From assembly GCA_034173665.1 (NCBI GenBank), contig JAXFDG010000177.1:1-6801 (forward strand): DNA of 6,801 bases, written 5' to 3'. The DNA comes from Arcanobacterium_A sp034173665 (GTDB taxonomy: Bacteria > Actinomycetota > Actinomycetes > Actinomycetales > Actinomycetaceae). The position numbers were made by a program, and so were the translations under genes. The notes under the pieces are model-generated. The model searched no databases. It was not told where the DNA came from and worked only from the letters and a program-made list of their open reading frames with translations. Of the stretch, positions 1-6,250 are shown piece after piece (position 1 is the first letter of the stretch; every line of letters begins with the position of its first letter).

Positions 1-14
1 AGCGCTCGCAGGAT

Positions 15-19
15 AAGGG
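15..19 (+). promoter_or_regulatory. Ribosome binding site of the GntR-type regulator
   Basis: AAGGG lies four bases before the ATG at 24, with a further AGGA at 10-13. The reading frame stays open to the window edge, so an earlier start cannot be excluded. This site, and the normal distance from the ATG to the conserved VPLHEQI segment, favour ATG 24. Confidence 0.55.
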
Positions 20-23
20 TCTT

Positions 24-773
24 ATGCCAGGAACATGGCGTCCAAAAATTTCTTTAAACCGGCATAGCTCGGTTCCTTTGCATGAGCAAATTTCTCTGCC
101 GATGCGTAAAGAAATTCTTTCTGGAAGAGTTCTGCCGGGAACACGTGTTGAGAACGAGCTTTCACTCGCGGCCAGACTACAAGTTTCTCGCCCAACTACC
201 CGCCAAGCATTTCAAACCTTAGTGGATAGCGGACTTTTGTTCCGACGTCGTGGCTTTGGAACTCTTGTTGCCCCACAAGCAACTCATAAAATCCTTCCGC
301 CAAGCTCACTACATCGAGAAATCCAAAAAGAGCACAGTGTTTCAGAATCACAGATACTGAAACATGAAAGATTTAATGCCGATCAACGTGCGGTTGAACA
401 TTTACAGTGTGCTCCGGGAACTGAAGTCGTTGAATTAAAACGAATCAGGCTCAAGAATGGTGTTCCTATTGCAATCTTGCATAATTTAATTCCTGCTTCT
501 TTCGCTCCAGCAGAAGCAGAATTAAGCACTCACGGATTATATGAATTATTCTCGCGCGACGGCATCAAAATTAGCTCTACAAAACAGTCTGTAAGTGCGC
601 AAATTCCAACCCCGACTGATGCTAAGCTCTTGAAAATGCCTGCTGGTGAACCTGTTTTGGTGATTGACCGAACTGCTTTCAATACACAGGGAGAAATTAT
701 CGAGTGGGGTCGGCACGTGTATCGTGGTAGTCTCTATCGATACGAGTCAACTGTTTTCACCGAAGGGGACTAA
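24..773 (+). CDS. GntR-family transcriptional regulator with UTRA domain (HutC-type)
   Basis: This is a 249-residue DNA-binding regulator of the GntR superfamily, HutC branch. Residues about 16-80 form the winged helix-turn-helix: VPLHEQI at 18-24 opens it, the recognition region is LSLAARLQVSRPTTRQAF (47-64), and the wing is GLLFRRRGFGT (70-80). Residues about 95-242 fit a UTRA ligand-binding domain: paired hydrophobic strands, the R-x-R-L-K-N-G-V-P segment near 140-148, a GLYELFSRDGI helix near 171-181, and a C-terminal RGSLYRYE strand. Members of this branch are usually repressors released by a small molecule such as a sugar phosphate, an amino acid derivative or a nucleoside. The ligand cannot be read from the sequence. 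The gene ends two bases before the phosphatase gene, so the two are almost certainly cotranscribed, and the regulator may control that unit as well as distant targets. Length is normal for the family. The family call is firm; the regulon is unknown. Confidence 0.93.
   Translation: MPGTWRPKISLNRHSSVPLHEQISLPMRKEILSGRVLPGTRVENELSLAARLQVSRPTTRQAFQTLVDSGLLFRRRGFGTLVAPQATHKILPPSSLHREIQKEHSVSESQILKHERFNADQRAVEHLQCAPGTEVVELKRIRLKNGVPIAILHNLIPASFAPAEAELSTHGLYELFSRDGIKISSTKQSVSAQIPTPTDAKLLKMPAGEPVLVIDRTAFNTQGEIIEWGRHVYRGSLYRYESTVFTEGD
763..768 (+). promoter_or_regulatory. Ribosome binding site of the App1-type phosphatase
   Basis: AAGGGG sits seven bases before the ATG at 776 and lies inside the last codons of the regulator gene. 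The strong site and the 2-base gap (stop TAA 771-773) indicate coupled translation of the two genes. Confidence 0.7.
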
Positions 774-775
774 CA

Positions 776-1885
776 ATGGGTCTAGCAAATATCGCTCGCC
801 AGATTGAGGACACTCTCAATCGCCGCGGTACTGTGCGCCGGCGGAAACAAGGTTGGGTTCCACAAATTATTCCCTATGCCGGATACGGTTCTCCTCACGC
901 ACTAAAAATTATGGCGCGAGCTTTAATGGCTCCACAAGAACATTTACGCACCCGCTTGCGAATTAACGCTCTTGGCTTGCATAAACGAATTAAAAACAGT
1001 GCAGTCCGAGACTTTGCTGAACTTGCAATTGAAACAGGTGCAGAAGCAGAACGTGGTTGGCGGCAATTTTTCACTACTCAAGTCGGATATCTTCCCGTGA
1101 CAGTAACTGTTGGTGCAAAAACAATCGAGACCCGCACCGATAGAAATGGCTACATCGATTTACTAGTTGAAGGCCATGGCCTTGAACCTGGTTGGCATGA
1201 AGCTACAATTACTCCGATTTACGGCGAAGCAGTGCAAGCTCCAATCATGATCGTTTCCCCAACCGCAGAAGAAGGTATCGTTTCTGATATTGACGATACA
1301 ATTCTTGTTACTTGGCTTCCTCGTGCCGCACTAGCTGCCTGGAATTCTTTTGTAAAACGAACCAATACTCGACAAACTGTTCCGGGAATGGCAGATCTTT
1401 ACCATAAACTTATTGCCGGAAAAGAAGAAACCCCAATTTTTTATCTCTCTACCGGTGCTTGGAATACTTACTCCACGCTCTTAGGGTTTATCCGCGAATA
1501 CCGTTTTCCCATTGGTCCGCTGTTAATGACTGATTGGGGACCAACTCCAACGGGCCTTTTCCGCAGCGGACAAGAACATAAAAAAACTCAACTGCGAAAT
1601 CTGCTTATTATTTTCCCGAATATTAAGTGGACTCTAATTGGTGATGATGGTCAGCATGATCCATTAATCTACGATGAGCTCGCGCGAGAACATCCTTCTC
1701 GCGTAAAGCTAATTATGCTTCGGGAGCTAAATCCAGTGGAGCAAATTCTTTCACATGGTTCTCCAGAACCGACTTCAACGATTCGTAAAGAATCTGATAT
1801 TGAAAAGCAGGGAACCCCCGTTATCCGTGGAAAGGACGGGAATTCCCTGCTGGAAAAATTACAAAAGCTTCAGAAATTAGATTAA
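776..1885 (+). CDS. App1-type (DUF2183) HAD-like phosphatase domain protein
   Basis: The 369-residue protein belongs to the family of the yeast phosphatidate phosphatase App1. Residues about 1-160 form the N-terminal part typical of bacterial members: a helical start, PYAGYGSP at 33-40, then a beta-rich segment. The catalytic domain spans about 164-320 and carries the HAD motifs. Motif I is DIDDT (171-175), with D171 as the probable nucleophile and D173 as acid/base. Motif II is STG at 225-227 in YLSTGAWN. The motif III lysine is in EHKKTQ (K269/K270). Motif IV is IGDDGQHD (288-295). Related proteins usually read GDSGQ here, so D291 is a mild departure. In yeast, App1 removes phosphate from phosphatidic acid to give diacylglycerol; for bacterial homologues the substrate is not established, so a lipid phosphate is only an inference. 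No signal peptide or clear membrane segment is seen, so it is probably cytoplasmic or peripheral. Its last bases overlap the convergent YtxH-like gene. Confidence 0.9.
   Translation: MGLANIARQIEDTLNRRGTVRRRKQGWVPQIIPYAGYGSPHALKIMARALMAPQEHLRTRLRINALGLHKRIKNSAVRDFAELAIETGAEAERGWRQFFTTQVGYLPVTVTVGAKTIETRTDRNGYIDLLVEGHGLEPGWHEATITPIYGEAVQAPIMIVSPTAEEGIVSDIDDTILVTWLPRAALAAWNSFVKRTNTRQTVPGMADLYHKLIAGKEETPIFYLSTGAWNTYSTLLGFIREYRFPIGPLLMTDWGPTPTGLFRSGQEHKKTQLRNLLIIFPNIKWTLIGDDGQHDPLIYDELAREHPSRVKLIMLRELNPVEQILSHGSPEPTSTIRKESDIEKQGTPVIRGKDGNSLLEKLQKLQKLD
1806..1851 (-). terminator. Probable intrinsic terminator of the leftward (YtxH-side) transcript
   Basis: AGCAGGGAA (1806-1814) and TTCCCTGCT (1843-1851) are a perfect 9-bp inverted repeat. 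After a 2x2 internal loop the stem continues with CCCG (1817-1820) and CGGG (1837-1840), and then TCC (1824-1826) and GGA (1834-1836) may close a small loop. Read on the minus strand, the stem runs directly into TTTTCAATAT, a short U tract, and it begins 30 bases past the stop of the YtxH-like gene. Read on the plus strand, it is followed by GGAAAAATT, which is not a U tract, so it fits the leftward direction better. It lies inside codons 344-359 of the convergent phosphatase gene. The U tract is short, so efficiency may be partial. Confidence 0.55.
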
Positions 1886-2223
1886 GCCTCGTCAGAAAGT
1901 GCTTCAACAATAATTTCTTGCTCTTCATTGTCTAGGTTCGCTTCAGCATTAGCTGAACCGCGATCGCGAAGATCTTGCGCAACATTCTTTACTTTCTCAG
2001 ATGCGGCAGCAAAAGTTTCTCGGGCACGTGCCGAAGCTGCTTCTGATGCACGGTTAAAAGTTTCTGAAGCAGTTTCTCGGGCTTTTTCACGACCTGCCTG
2101 TACAGTTGATGATTCCCAAAGCTTTGTAGCTTGTTCTTTAATTTGTTCGTAACGTTCACGTCCGGCACGAGTACCAAGCACATAACCAGCACCGAGAACT
2201 ACAAGATTTTTAATGAGTCCCAT
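1882..2223 (-). CDS. YtxH-like small membrane-associated protein
   Basis: This is a 113-residue protein with the layout of actinobacterial YtxH-domain proteins. It has a short hydrophobic glycine-rich N-terminus (residues 4-17, LIKNLVVLGAGYVLG), then the signature GTRAGRERYEQIKE (17-30), then a long charged alanine-rich helix (about 31-90), and an acidic tail. The helix is built from similar pieces (ARETASETF, ASEAASARARETF, AAASEKVKN) and resembles an amphipathic or coiled-coil rod. YtxH proteins are linked to general stress in Bacillus; in actinobacteria their role is not defined, so no function is assigned. The protein is probably attached to the inner membrane by its N-terminus. The start is supported by AGGAGA five to six bases upstream. 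The gene lies 100 bp downstream of the nrdDG-operon nuclease/phosphatase gene on the same strand, and its stop codon overlaps that of the convergent App1-type gene. Confidence 0.85.
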   Translation of the reverse strand: MGLIKNLVVLGAGYVLGTRAGRERYEQIKEQATKLWESSTVQAGREKARETASETFNRASEAASARARETFAAASEKVKNVAQDLRDRGSANAEANLDNEEQEIIVEALSDEA

Positions 2224-2227
2224 TATT

Positions 2228-2233
2228 TCTCCT
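2228..2233 (-). promoter_or_regulatory. Ribosome binding site of the YtxH-like gene
   Basis: On the minus strand the sequence reads AGGAGA followed by AATA and the ATG at 2223. This is the best Shine-Dalgarno match in the window, and it fixes the start. Confidence 0.75.
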
Positions 2234-2245
2234 ATCTTCTAAGAA

Positions 2246-2272
2246 AGAATACTATCTGAACTAGGGCGTCAA
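2246..2272 (-). promoter_or_regulatory. Possible promoter of the YtxH-like gene
   Basis: On the minus strand, TTGACG (2267-2272) resembles a -35 box and TATTCT (2246-2251) a -10 box. The spacer is 15 bases, shorter than the ideal 17, so the match is tentative. The 100-bp spacer 2224-2323 holds no gene and no convincing terminator for the upstream operon, so the YtxH-like gene may be read both from here and by read-through from nrdD-nrdG. Confidence 0.3.
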
Positions 2273-2323
2273 TGAGCTTTAAAAGTTGCGCGGAAAGCAG
2301 AAACCGGAAAATTTACAAGCGAT

Positions 2324-3361
2324 TTAAACAGTACTTGTTTCAATAGTTCTTAACTGAACCAGAATTCCCCGATGATCAGACTCCCCCACATTCACCGTCC
2401 GCGCCCGAACTCCTCGATAGAATAATCCGCTATGTAAAACGCGGTCAATTGGTGCCGCTAAATACTGCGGAAGCCAAGTTGGCCAAGTTCCTAAAGCTCC
2501 TGAATTTGCTTGCGCTGCACCGTCTACGCAATTCGCTCCAAGCGCCGATTGGTGATCATAGGTTGAATTAAAATCACCCATCATTACAAAGTTCTCGGAA
2601 CTCGCGCACTGCTGATAAGTCTGAGCAACCTCAGATCTCCAAGCACCAATCAATTCTGGCAACGGAGCAATCGGATGCACGGCAATAAAACGCGGACCTT
2701 CGCCGTCTACAGGCTCAATAGCTAGCTGTGAGGCAAGAGCAGAATTAGTTTCTGAAGCCACACGATATTCCCCGAAAGATTCCCGCACTAGCAACAAAGT
2801 TGATTTGAAAGCCGGATCATATTCTGAACTACCGTTGCTAAAAATCTGAAATTTTTCCCCAGCGTTACGAAGACGTTTTTGTAACAGCAAACCGTCTGCT
2901 AGTTGCGTTTCCAGCAAAGCAACCACATCAACATCATTTTCTTGAATAACCGGCAACAAATCAGTGTATGAGGTAGCTCCGCCTAGAGTGTTATAACTCA
3001 GAATATTGAGGTATTCGCTGTTCAAATGTTCCGGATGGGTAAAATCTTCAGCACTTGCAAAGCCACGTTGTGCAACTGTAATTCCGTGTATCAAGGTTGT
3101 TCCTGCCAACAAAAATCCCAGAAGTAAAGCCACTAGTCGGCGGAGAAAATTCTTCCCGAAAGCAACAAAAACAAATGTCACTAATGTTAATAACAACAAA
3201 GAAATCGCTAAAGGTACTCGGAACGCAATTATTTGCACCAAGGGAGTATCAAGCAATGAAAATCCACCTGGAATCCACTGCAAAATACTTGGAAAAACCG
3301 TGGCAACAGCACTAAGTCCAAGAACTATGGCAAATAAGGCAAATATTATTGTTCCAAGCAT
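2324..3361 (-). CDS. Membrane-anchored endonuclease/exonuclease/phosphatase (EEP) family protein
   Basis: The 345-residue protein has three predicted membrane helices at about 3-23, 42-68 and 76-96, followed by a catalytic EEP (DNase I/exonuclease III-like) domain from about 116 to 338. The family motifs are all visible: N124 in SYNT, E151 in LLETQ, H229 in VHP, D263 and N265 in GDFNS, D306 in IDRVL, and D329-H330 in SDHRG. The catalytic set is therefore complete, and metal-dependent phosphodiester or phosphomonoester cleavage is expected. The positive residues K70, R74 and R75 sit in the loop between helices 2 and 3, which by the positive-inside rule puts the catalytic domain on the outer face of the membrane. 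The substrate (extracellular nucleic acid, phospholipid head group or inositol phosphate) cannot be told. The gene starts 5 bases after nrdG with only a weak AGG upstream, so it is probably translated by coupling as the third gene of the nrdD-nrdG operon. Confidence 0.88.
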   Translation of the reverse strand: MLGTIIFALFAIVLGLSAVATVFPSILQWIPGGFSLLDTPLVQIIAFRVPLAISLLLLTLVTFVFVAFGKNFLRRLVALLLGFLLAGTTLIHGITVAQRGFASAEDFTHPEHLNSEYLNILSYNTLGGATSYTDLLPVIQENDVDVVALLETQLADGLLLQKRLRNAGEKFQIFSNGSSEYDPAFKSTLLLVRESFGEYRVASETNSALASQLAIEPVDGEGPRFIAVHPIAPLPELIGAWRSEVAQTYQQCASSENFVMMGDFNSTYDHQSALGANCVDGAAQANSGALGTWPTWLPQYLAAPIDRVLHSGLFYRGVRARTVNVGESDHRGILVQLRTIETSTV

Positions 3362-3366
3362 ATTGC

Positions 3367-3921
3367 CTAGTATGGCATAACTTCCCCGGAAGAAATTCGA
3401 AGTATCCGCTGGTTTCGCGAACCACGAAATGCGAGAGCAGAATCAAATTCAGATTTTCTGAAAGGCCCATCAACTAAAACATCACATAGTTCCAGTAACG
3501 CAAGTTTTTCGGGCTCTGACTGCAACTGTTCATAAGTAAACCCAGACCATATCCAAATATTTTTTTCCGTACCGAACTCAGCTCGCACCCTTTTTACCAG
3601 CGGCATTAAAATTGGCAGGTTTAAAAACGGCTCACCGCCAAGGAGGCTCAAACCCGCCACATATTCTTGCGATAAATCTTGGATAATTCTCTCTTCGAGT
3701 TCTGGTGTATAAGGTTTCCCATAACGAAAATTCTGCGCAGCCCGATTAAAACATCCTGGGCATTTGAATGGACATCCACTCACGTAAAGTGAGCACCGCA
3801 CACCTTCACCATCAACAAAATTAAAAGGCTTGTAATCAGCCACATAACCCTGTGATAAAGAATAGCCGTCCCACTCGCCGCAAGCTGGCTGAAGCACCCC
3901 GAACTCATCTAGTACTGGCAT
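3367..3921 (-). CDS. nrdG: Anaerobic ribonucleoside-triphosphate reductase activating enzyme (radical SAM)
   Basis: This 184-residue radical SAM protein activates the class III ribonucleotide reductase. It uses a [4Fe-4S] cluster and S-adenosylmethionine to abstract a hydrogen from the glycine of NrdD. The cluster motif CxxxCxxC is at C50, C54 and C57 in SGCPFKCPGC. The preceding NFVDGEGVRCSLYVSGC (residues 34-50) parallels the VNGPGTRCTLFVSGC segment of E. coli NrdG. The SAM-binding GGEP motif is at 95-98, and IWIWSGFTYEQL (122-133) and DVLVDGPF (147-154) are typical of the family. About 30 residues precede the conserved core, longer than the E. coli N-terminus. The gene begins 10 bases after the nrdD stop, with GGTG close to the ATG, and overlaps neither neighbour. 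Activity requires anaerobic conditions. The identification is firm from motifs and context. Confidence 0.96.
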   Translation of the reverse strand: MPVLDEFGVLQPACGEWDGYSLSQGYVADYKPFNFVDGEGVRCSLYVSGCPFKCPGCFNRAAQNFRYGKPYTPELEERIIQDLSQEYVAGLSLLGGEPFLNLPILMPLVKRVRAEFGTEKNIWIWSGFTYEQLQSEPEKLALLELCDVLVDGPFRKSEFDSALAFRGSRNQRILRISSGEVMPY

Positions 3922-3931
3922 TATTCACCGA

Positions 3932-6136
3932 CTAAACCTCTGTATCAGATGCACCAGGCTCTAGATCAGATGCATCAGGCAAATTCAATGCATCGAGATG
4001 TTTTACCCGATTCGAAATTTCCACATGACGCCCATGAACCATCGGGCGCTTCTGTGGATTACCAAGATAACCACAGGTTCGTTTGACAACATCACAAGTA
4101 GCCGGGTCTTCATTTCCACAATCAGGACAACGGAAACCCGCTGCGGTTGGCTGGAACTCGCCGTCGAAACCACATTCAAAACAATGATCAATCGGCGTGT
4201 TCGTGCCCAGATAAGCAACTCGATCGTAGGCGTAGTCCCAAACAGCTTCGAGAGCTGAAAGATTATGCGTCAGCTTTGGATACTCACAGTAATGGATGAA
4301 CCCACCCTTTGTGTATTGCGCATATTCAGCCTCAAAAGCAATCTTTTCAAATGGGGTAATTTTCTTTCGGACGTCGTAGTGGAATGAATTTGTGTAATAG
4401 TCCTTATCTGTCACGTCCGGAATTAGCCCAAACTTTGCTTGGTCTAAACGGCAGAAGCGATCCGTTAATGATTCTGAGGGTGTGGAATAAATTGAGAACC
4501 AGTATGGATATTCTTGTTTCCAAGCTGCCGCATATTCATTCATCCGCTGCAGAATCTCAATCGTGAAAGATTTCGCTTCCGGATTCTCTTCCCATTGTGG
4601 TCCGTAAAAGCAGGTTGCGGCTTCATATAAACCGATATATCCGACGGAGACTGTTGCTCGGTAGTCTTGGAAAAATTCCGAAACTGAGGTTTCACCTTCA
4701 GCTGCCCGCTTTCCAAAAGCTCCATAGTTATAAAGAATCGGAGCGTTCCCCGGAGTGGCCTGCTCACAACGATTGATTCGATAAACTAGTGCTTCTTTCA
4801 CAACTTCCATGCGTTGCGCAAAAATTTTCCAGAAGCGTTCCTTTTCTCCGTGCGCTTCAATTGCGATTCTTGGAATGTTCAAAGTGACGACGCCGAGGTT
4901 GTTTCGCCCCGCATTCACACTTTCCCCTGTAGTTGGGTCAATCCACTGCGGTAGAAAGGAACGGCACCCCATCGGCGCCTTATAGTCGCCTTCAAGTTCA
5001 GTAATTTTGTCATACGAAAGCACATCTGGATACATTCGTTTTGCGGAACATTCAAGAGCTAATTGTTTAATATCGTAATTCGGATCGGTGCTCTCAAGGT
5101 TCACTCCGCGTCGTAAACCAAATACTAACTTTGGAAAAATCGCGGTATGCCGATCTTTTCCAATTCCTTGAATCCGCACTTCTAAAATTGCTTTTTGAAT
5201 TTCGCGCTCAAAGATTGAGGTGCCCAGACCAAACCCCAGCGTCACAAAGGGAGTTTGCCCATTGGAAGAATAGAGTGTGTTTATCTCATATTCTAAAGAT
5301 TGCATTGCATCATAAATATCTTTGCGAGTTTTCGTCCAGGCATAGTCCTCTTGCCGACTAGGCTCAACCCATTCACGTGCATCACGGAAATGTTTTTCAT
5401 AATTAAGTTGTGCATAGGGGGCAAGCACTTCATCGGTGCGGTCTACTGAACATCCGCCGTATTGCGAAGAGGCAACATTCGCAATAATTTGCGCTATCTG
5501 CGCAGTTGCAGTGTTAATCGATTTGGGTGATTCAACACGAGCATTTCCAATTTGAAATCCATCCCGAAGCATTCCAGCAATATCAATCAAACAACAGTTA
5601 GTCATCGGCTGAAACGGATTGTAGTCTAAGTCGTGGAAATGAATTTCCCCTTTGATATGCGCATTCGCCACAGCACGTGGAAGTAGCGAACGCAGCGCAT
5701 AAGCTTTGGCCACAGAACCTGCGGTAAGGTCACGTTGGGTATTAAAAACAGTGGAATCTTTATTGGCATTTTCATTCACCACAGTTTTATCACCTTGCAG
5801 CAATTTCCCAACACTATGGGTAACATCCATGGATTCTGCTTTTACCGCATCACGCGTACTACGATAAGTAGCATAAGTCCGGGCCACTTCTGGATATTTC
5901 GAAGATAAAAGAAAATCAGTAATTGAAGCGTGAATCGTTTCAATATCAAGTTCATTTTCCGGCAAAATTGCAATTACTCCACGCAATGCTTCCATCACGA
6001 ATTCGTGATCATCAATACCGGAATTATTTAAAGCTAAGTAAATTGCACGATAAATTTTTGTTGCATCAAAAGCCACTCTTTGCCCATCACGCTTGGTGAC
6101 GAAAACTTCATTTTCGCTTAATGAATCCAACAACAT
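3932..6136 (-). CDS. nrdD: Anaerobic ribonucleoside-triphosphate reductase, class III
   Basis: This 734-residue glycyl radical enzyme reduces ribonucleoside triphosphates to deoxyribonucleotides without oxygen. Residues about 10-98 form an ATP-cone (VFVTKRDGQRVAFDATKIYR), the site of overall activity control by ATP and dATP. The barrel follows, with active-site cysteines C181 in MTNCCLIDI and C363 in ALECSAKRMYPD, matching the E. coli pair. The tail holds a zinc site, C652/C655 and C670/C673, and the glycyl radical motif RTCGYLGNP with G689. These features agree with the formate-using NrdD1 type, an inference from the second cysteine. Residues about 714-734 are an extra acidic tail (PDASDLE then PGASDTE) encoded by a 21-bp tandem duplication. 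Length is close to E. coli NrdD (712). The start ATG at 6136 has AAAGGGG six bases upstream. The gene is first in the nrdD-nrdG-EEP operon and divergent from hrpA. Confidence 0.98.
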   Translation of the reverse strand: MLLDSLSENEVFVTKRDGQRVAFDATKIYRAIYLALNNSGIDDHEFVMEALRGVIAILPENELDIETIHASITDFLLSSKYPEVARTYATYRSTRDAVKAESMDVTHSVGKLLQGDKTVVNENANKDSTVFNTQRDLTAGSVAKAYALRSLLPRAVANAHIKGEIHFHDLDYNPFQPMTNCCLIDIAGMLRDGFQIGNARVESPKSINTATAQIAQIIANVASSQYGGCSVDRTDEVLAPYAQLNYEKHFRDAREWVEPSRQEDYAWTKTRKDIYDAMQSLEYEINTLYSSNGQTPFVTLGFGLGTSIFEREIQKAILEVRIQGIGKDRHTAIFPKLVFGLRRGVNLESTDPNYDIKQLALECSAKRMYPDVLSYDKITELEGDYKAPMGCRSFLPQWIDPTTGESVNAGRNNLGVVTLNIPRIAIEAHGEKERFWKIFAQRMEVVKEALVYRINRCEQATPGNAPILYNYGAFGKRAAEGETSVSEFFQDYRATVSVGYIGLYEAATCFYGPQWEENPEAKSFTIEILQRMNEYAAAWKQEYPYWFSIYSTPSESLTDRFCRLDQAKFGLIPDVTDKDYYTNSFHYDVRKKITPFEKIAFEAEYAQYTKGGFIHYCEYPKLTHNLSALEAVWDYAYDRVAYLGTNTPIDHCFECGFDGEFQPTAAGFRCPDCGNEDPATCDVVKRTCGYLGNPQKRPMVHGRHVEISNRVKHLDALNLPDASDLEPGASDTEV
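3944..3980 (-). repeat. 21-bp tandem near-repeat in the 3' end of nrdD
   Basis: On the plus strand, ATCAGATGCACCAGGC (3944-3959) and ATCAGATGCATCAGGC (3965-3980) are identical at 15 of 16 bases and start exactly 21 bases apart. They code for two seven-residue copies in the NrdD C-terminal tail, PDASDLE and PGASDTE, beyond the glycyl radical motif. A whole number of codons keeps the frame. Confidence 0.8.
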
Positions 6137-6142
6137 CTTGTG

Positions 6143-6149
6143 CCCCTTT
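6143..6149 (-). promoter_or_regulatory. Ribosome binding site of nrdD
   Basis: On the minus strand AAAGGGG precedes the ATG at 6136 by six bases (CACAAG). It is a strong site that fixes the nrdD start. Confidence 0.75.
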
Positions 6150-6159
6150 ACTCAAAAAT

Positions 6160-6175
6160 CCACTAGATATAGATT
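6160..6175 (-). promoter_or_regulatory. Candidate NrdR box upstream of nrdD
   Basis: The minus-strand sequence AATCTATATCTAGTGG agrees at 12 of 16 positions with the NrdR consensus ACACWATATATWGTGT; the plus strand scores the same. NrdR is the ATP/dATP-sensing repressor of ribonucleotide reductase genes, and this site lies 24 bases before the nrdD start. It overlaps the proposed -10 hexamer, as expected for repression. NrdR boxes normally come in pairs about three helical turns apart, and no convincing second copy is visible here, which lowers confidence. Confidence 0.42.
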
Positions 6176-6193
6176 TTAGACCTAAGTTTTCAA
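6166..6193 (-). promoter_or_regulatory. Possible promoter of the nrdD-nrdG operon
   Basis: On the minus strand, TTGAAA (6188-6193) and TATATC (6166-6171) are separated by 16 bases, a sigma-70-like pair. Transcription from it would give a leader of roughly 20-25 bases before the nrdD start, containing the ribosome binding site. TAAAAT at 6173-6178 is an alternative -10 but has no matching -35. Confidence 0.35.
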
Positions 6194-6250
6194 ATTTCAG
6201 AGAAAGTTACACACCTTTCAATAAACCTTGGGACAATTCCAGTTTTCCGA

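Noticed and set aside
1928..2152. Plus-strand open frame of 74 codons opposite the YtxH-like gene
   Set aside because: It is a shadow of the repetitive alanine- and glutamate-rich coding sequence on the other strand; no ribosome binding site or recognisable domain.
2276..2298. GCTTT/AAAGC inverted repeat after the EEP gene, considered as its terminator
   Set aside because: Only 5 bp with a 13-base loop and no following U tract in the leftward direction.
3006..3380. Plus-strand open frame of 124 codons
   Set aside because: Antisense to the membrane-helix part of the EEP gene, whose motifs are complete; lysine/threonine-rich product without family features.
6176..6216. Search for a second NrdR box about three helical turns upstream of the first
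   Set aside because: The expected position (about 6191-6206) matches the consensus at too few bases to call.
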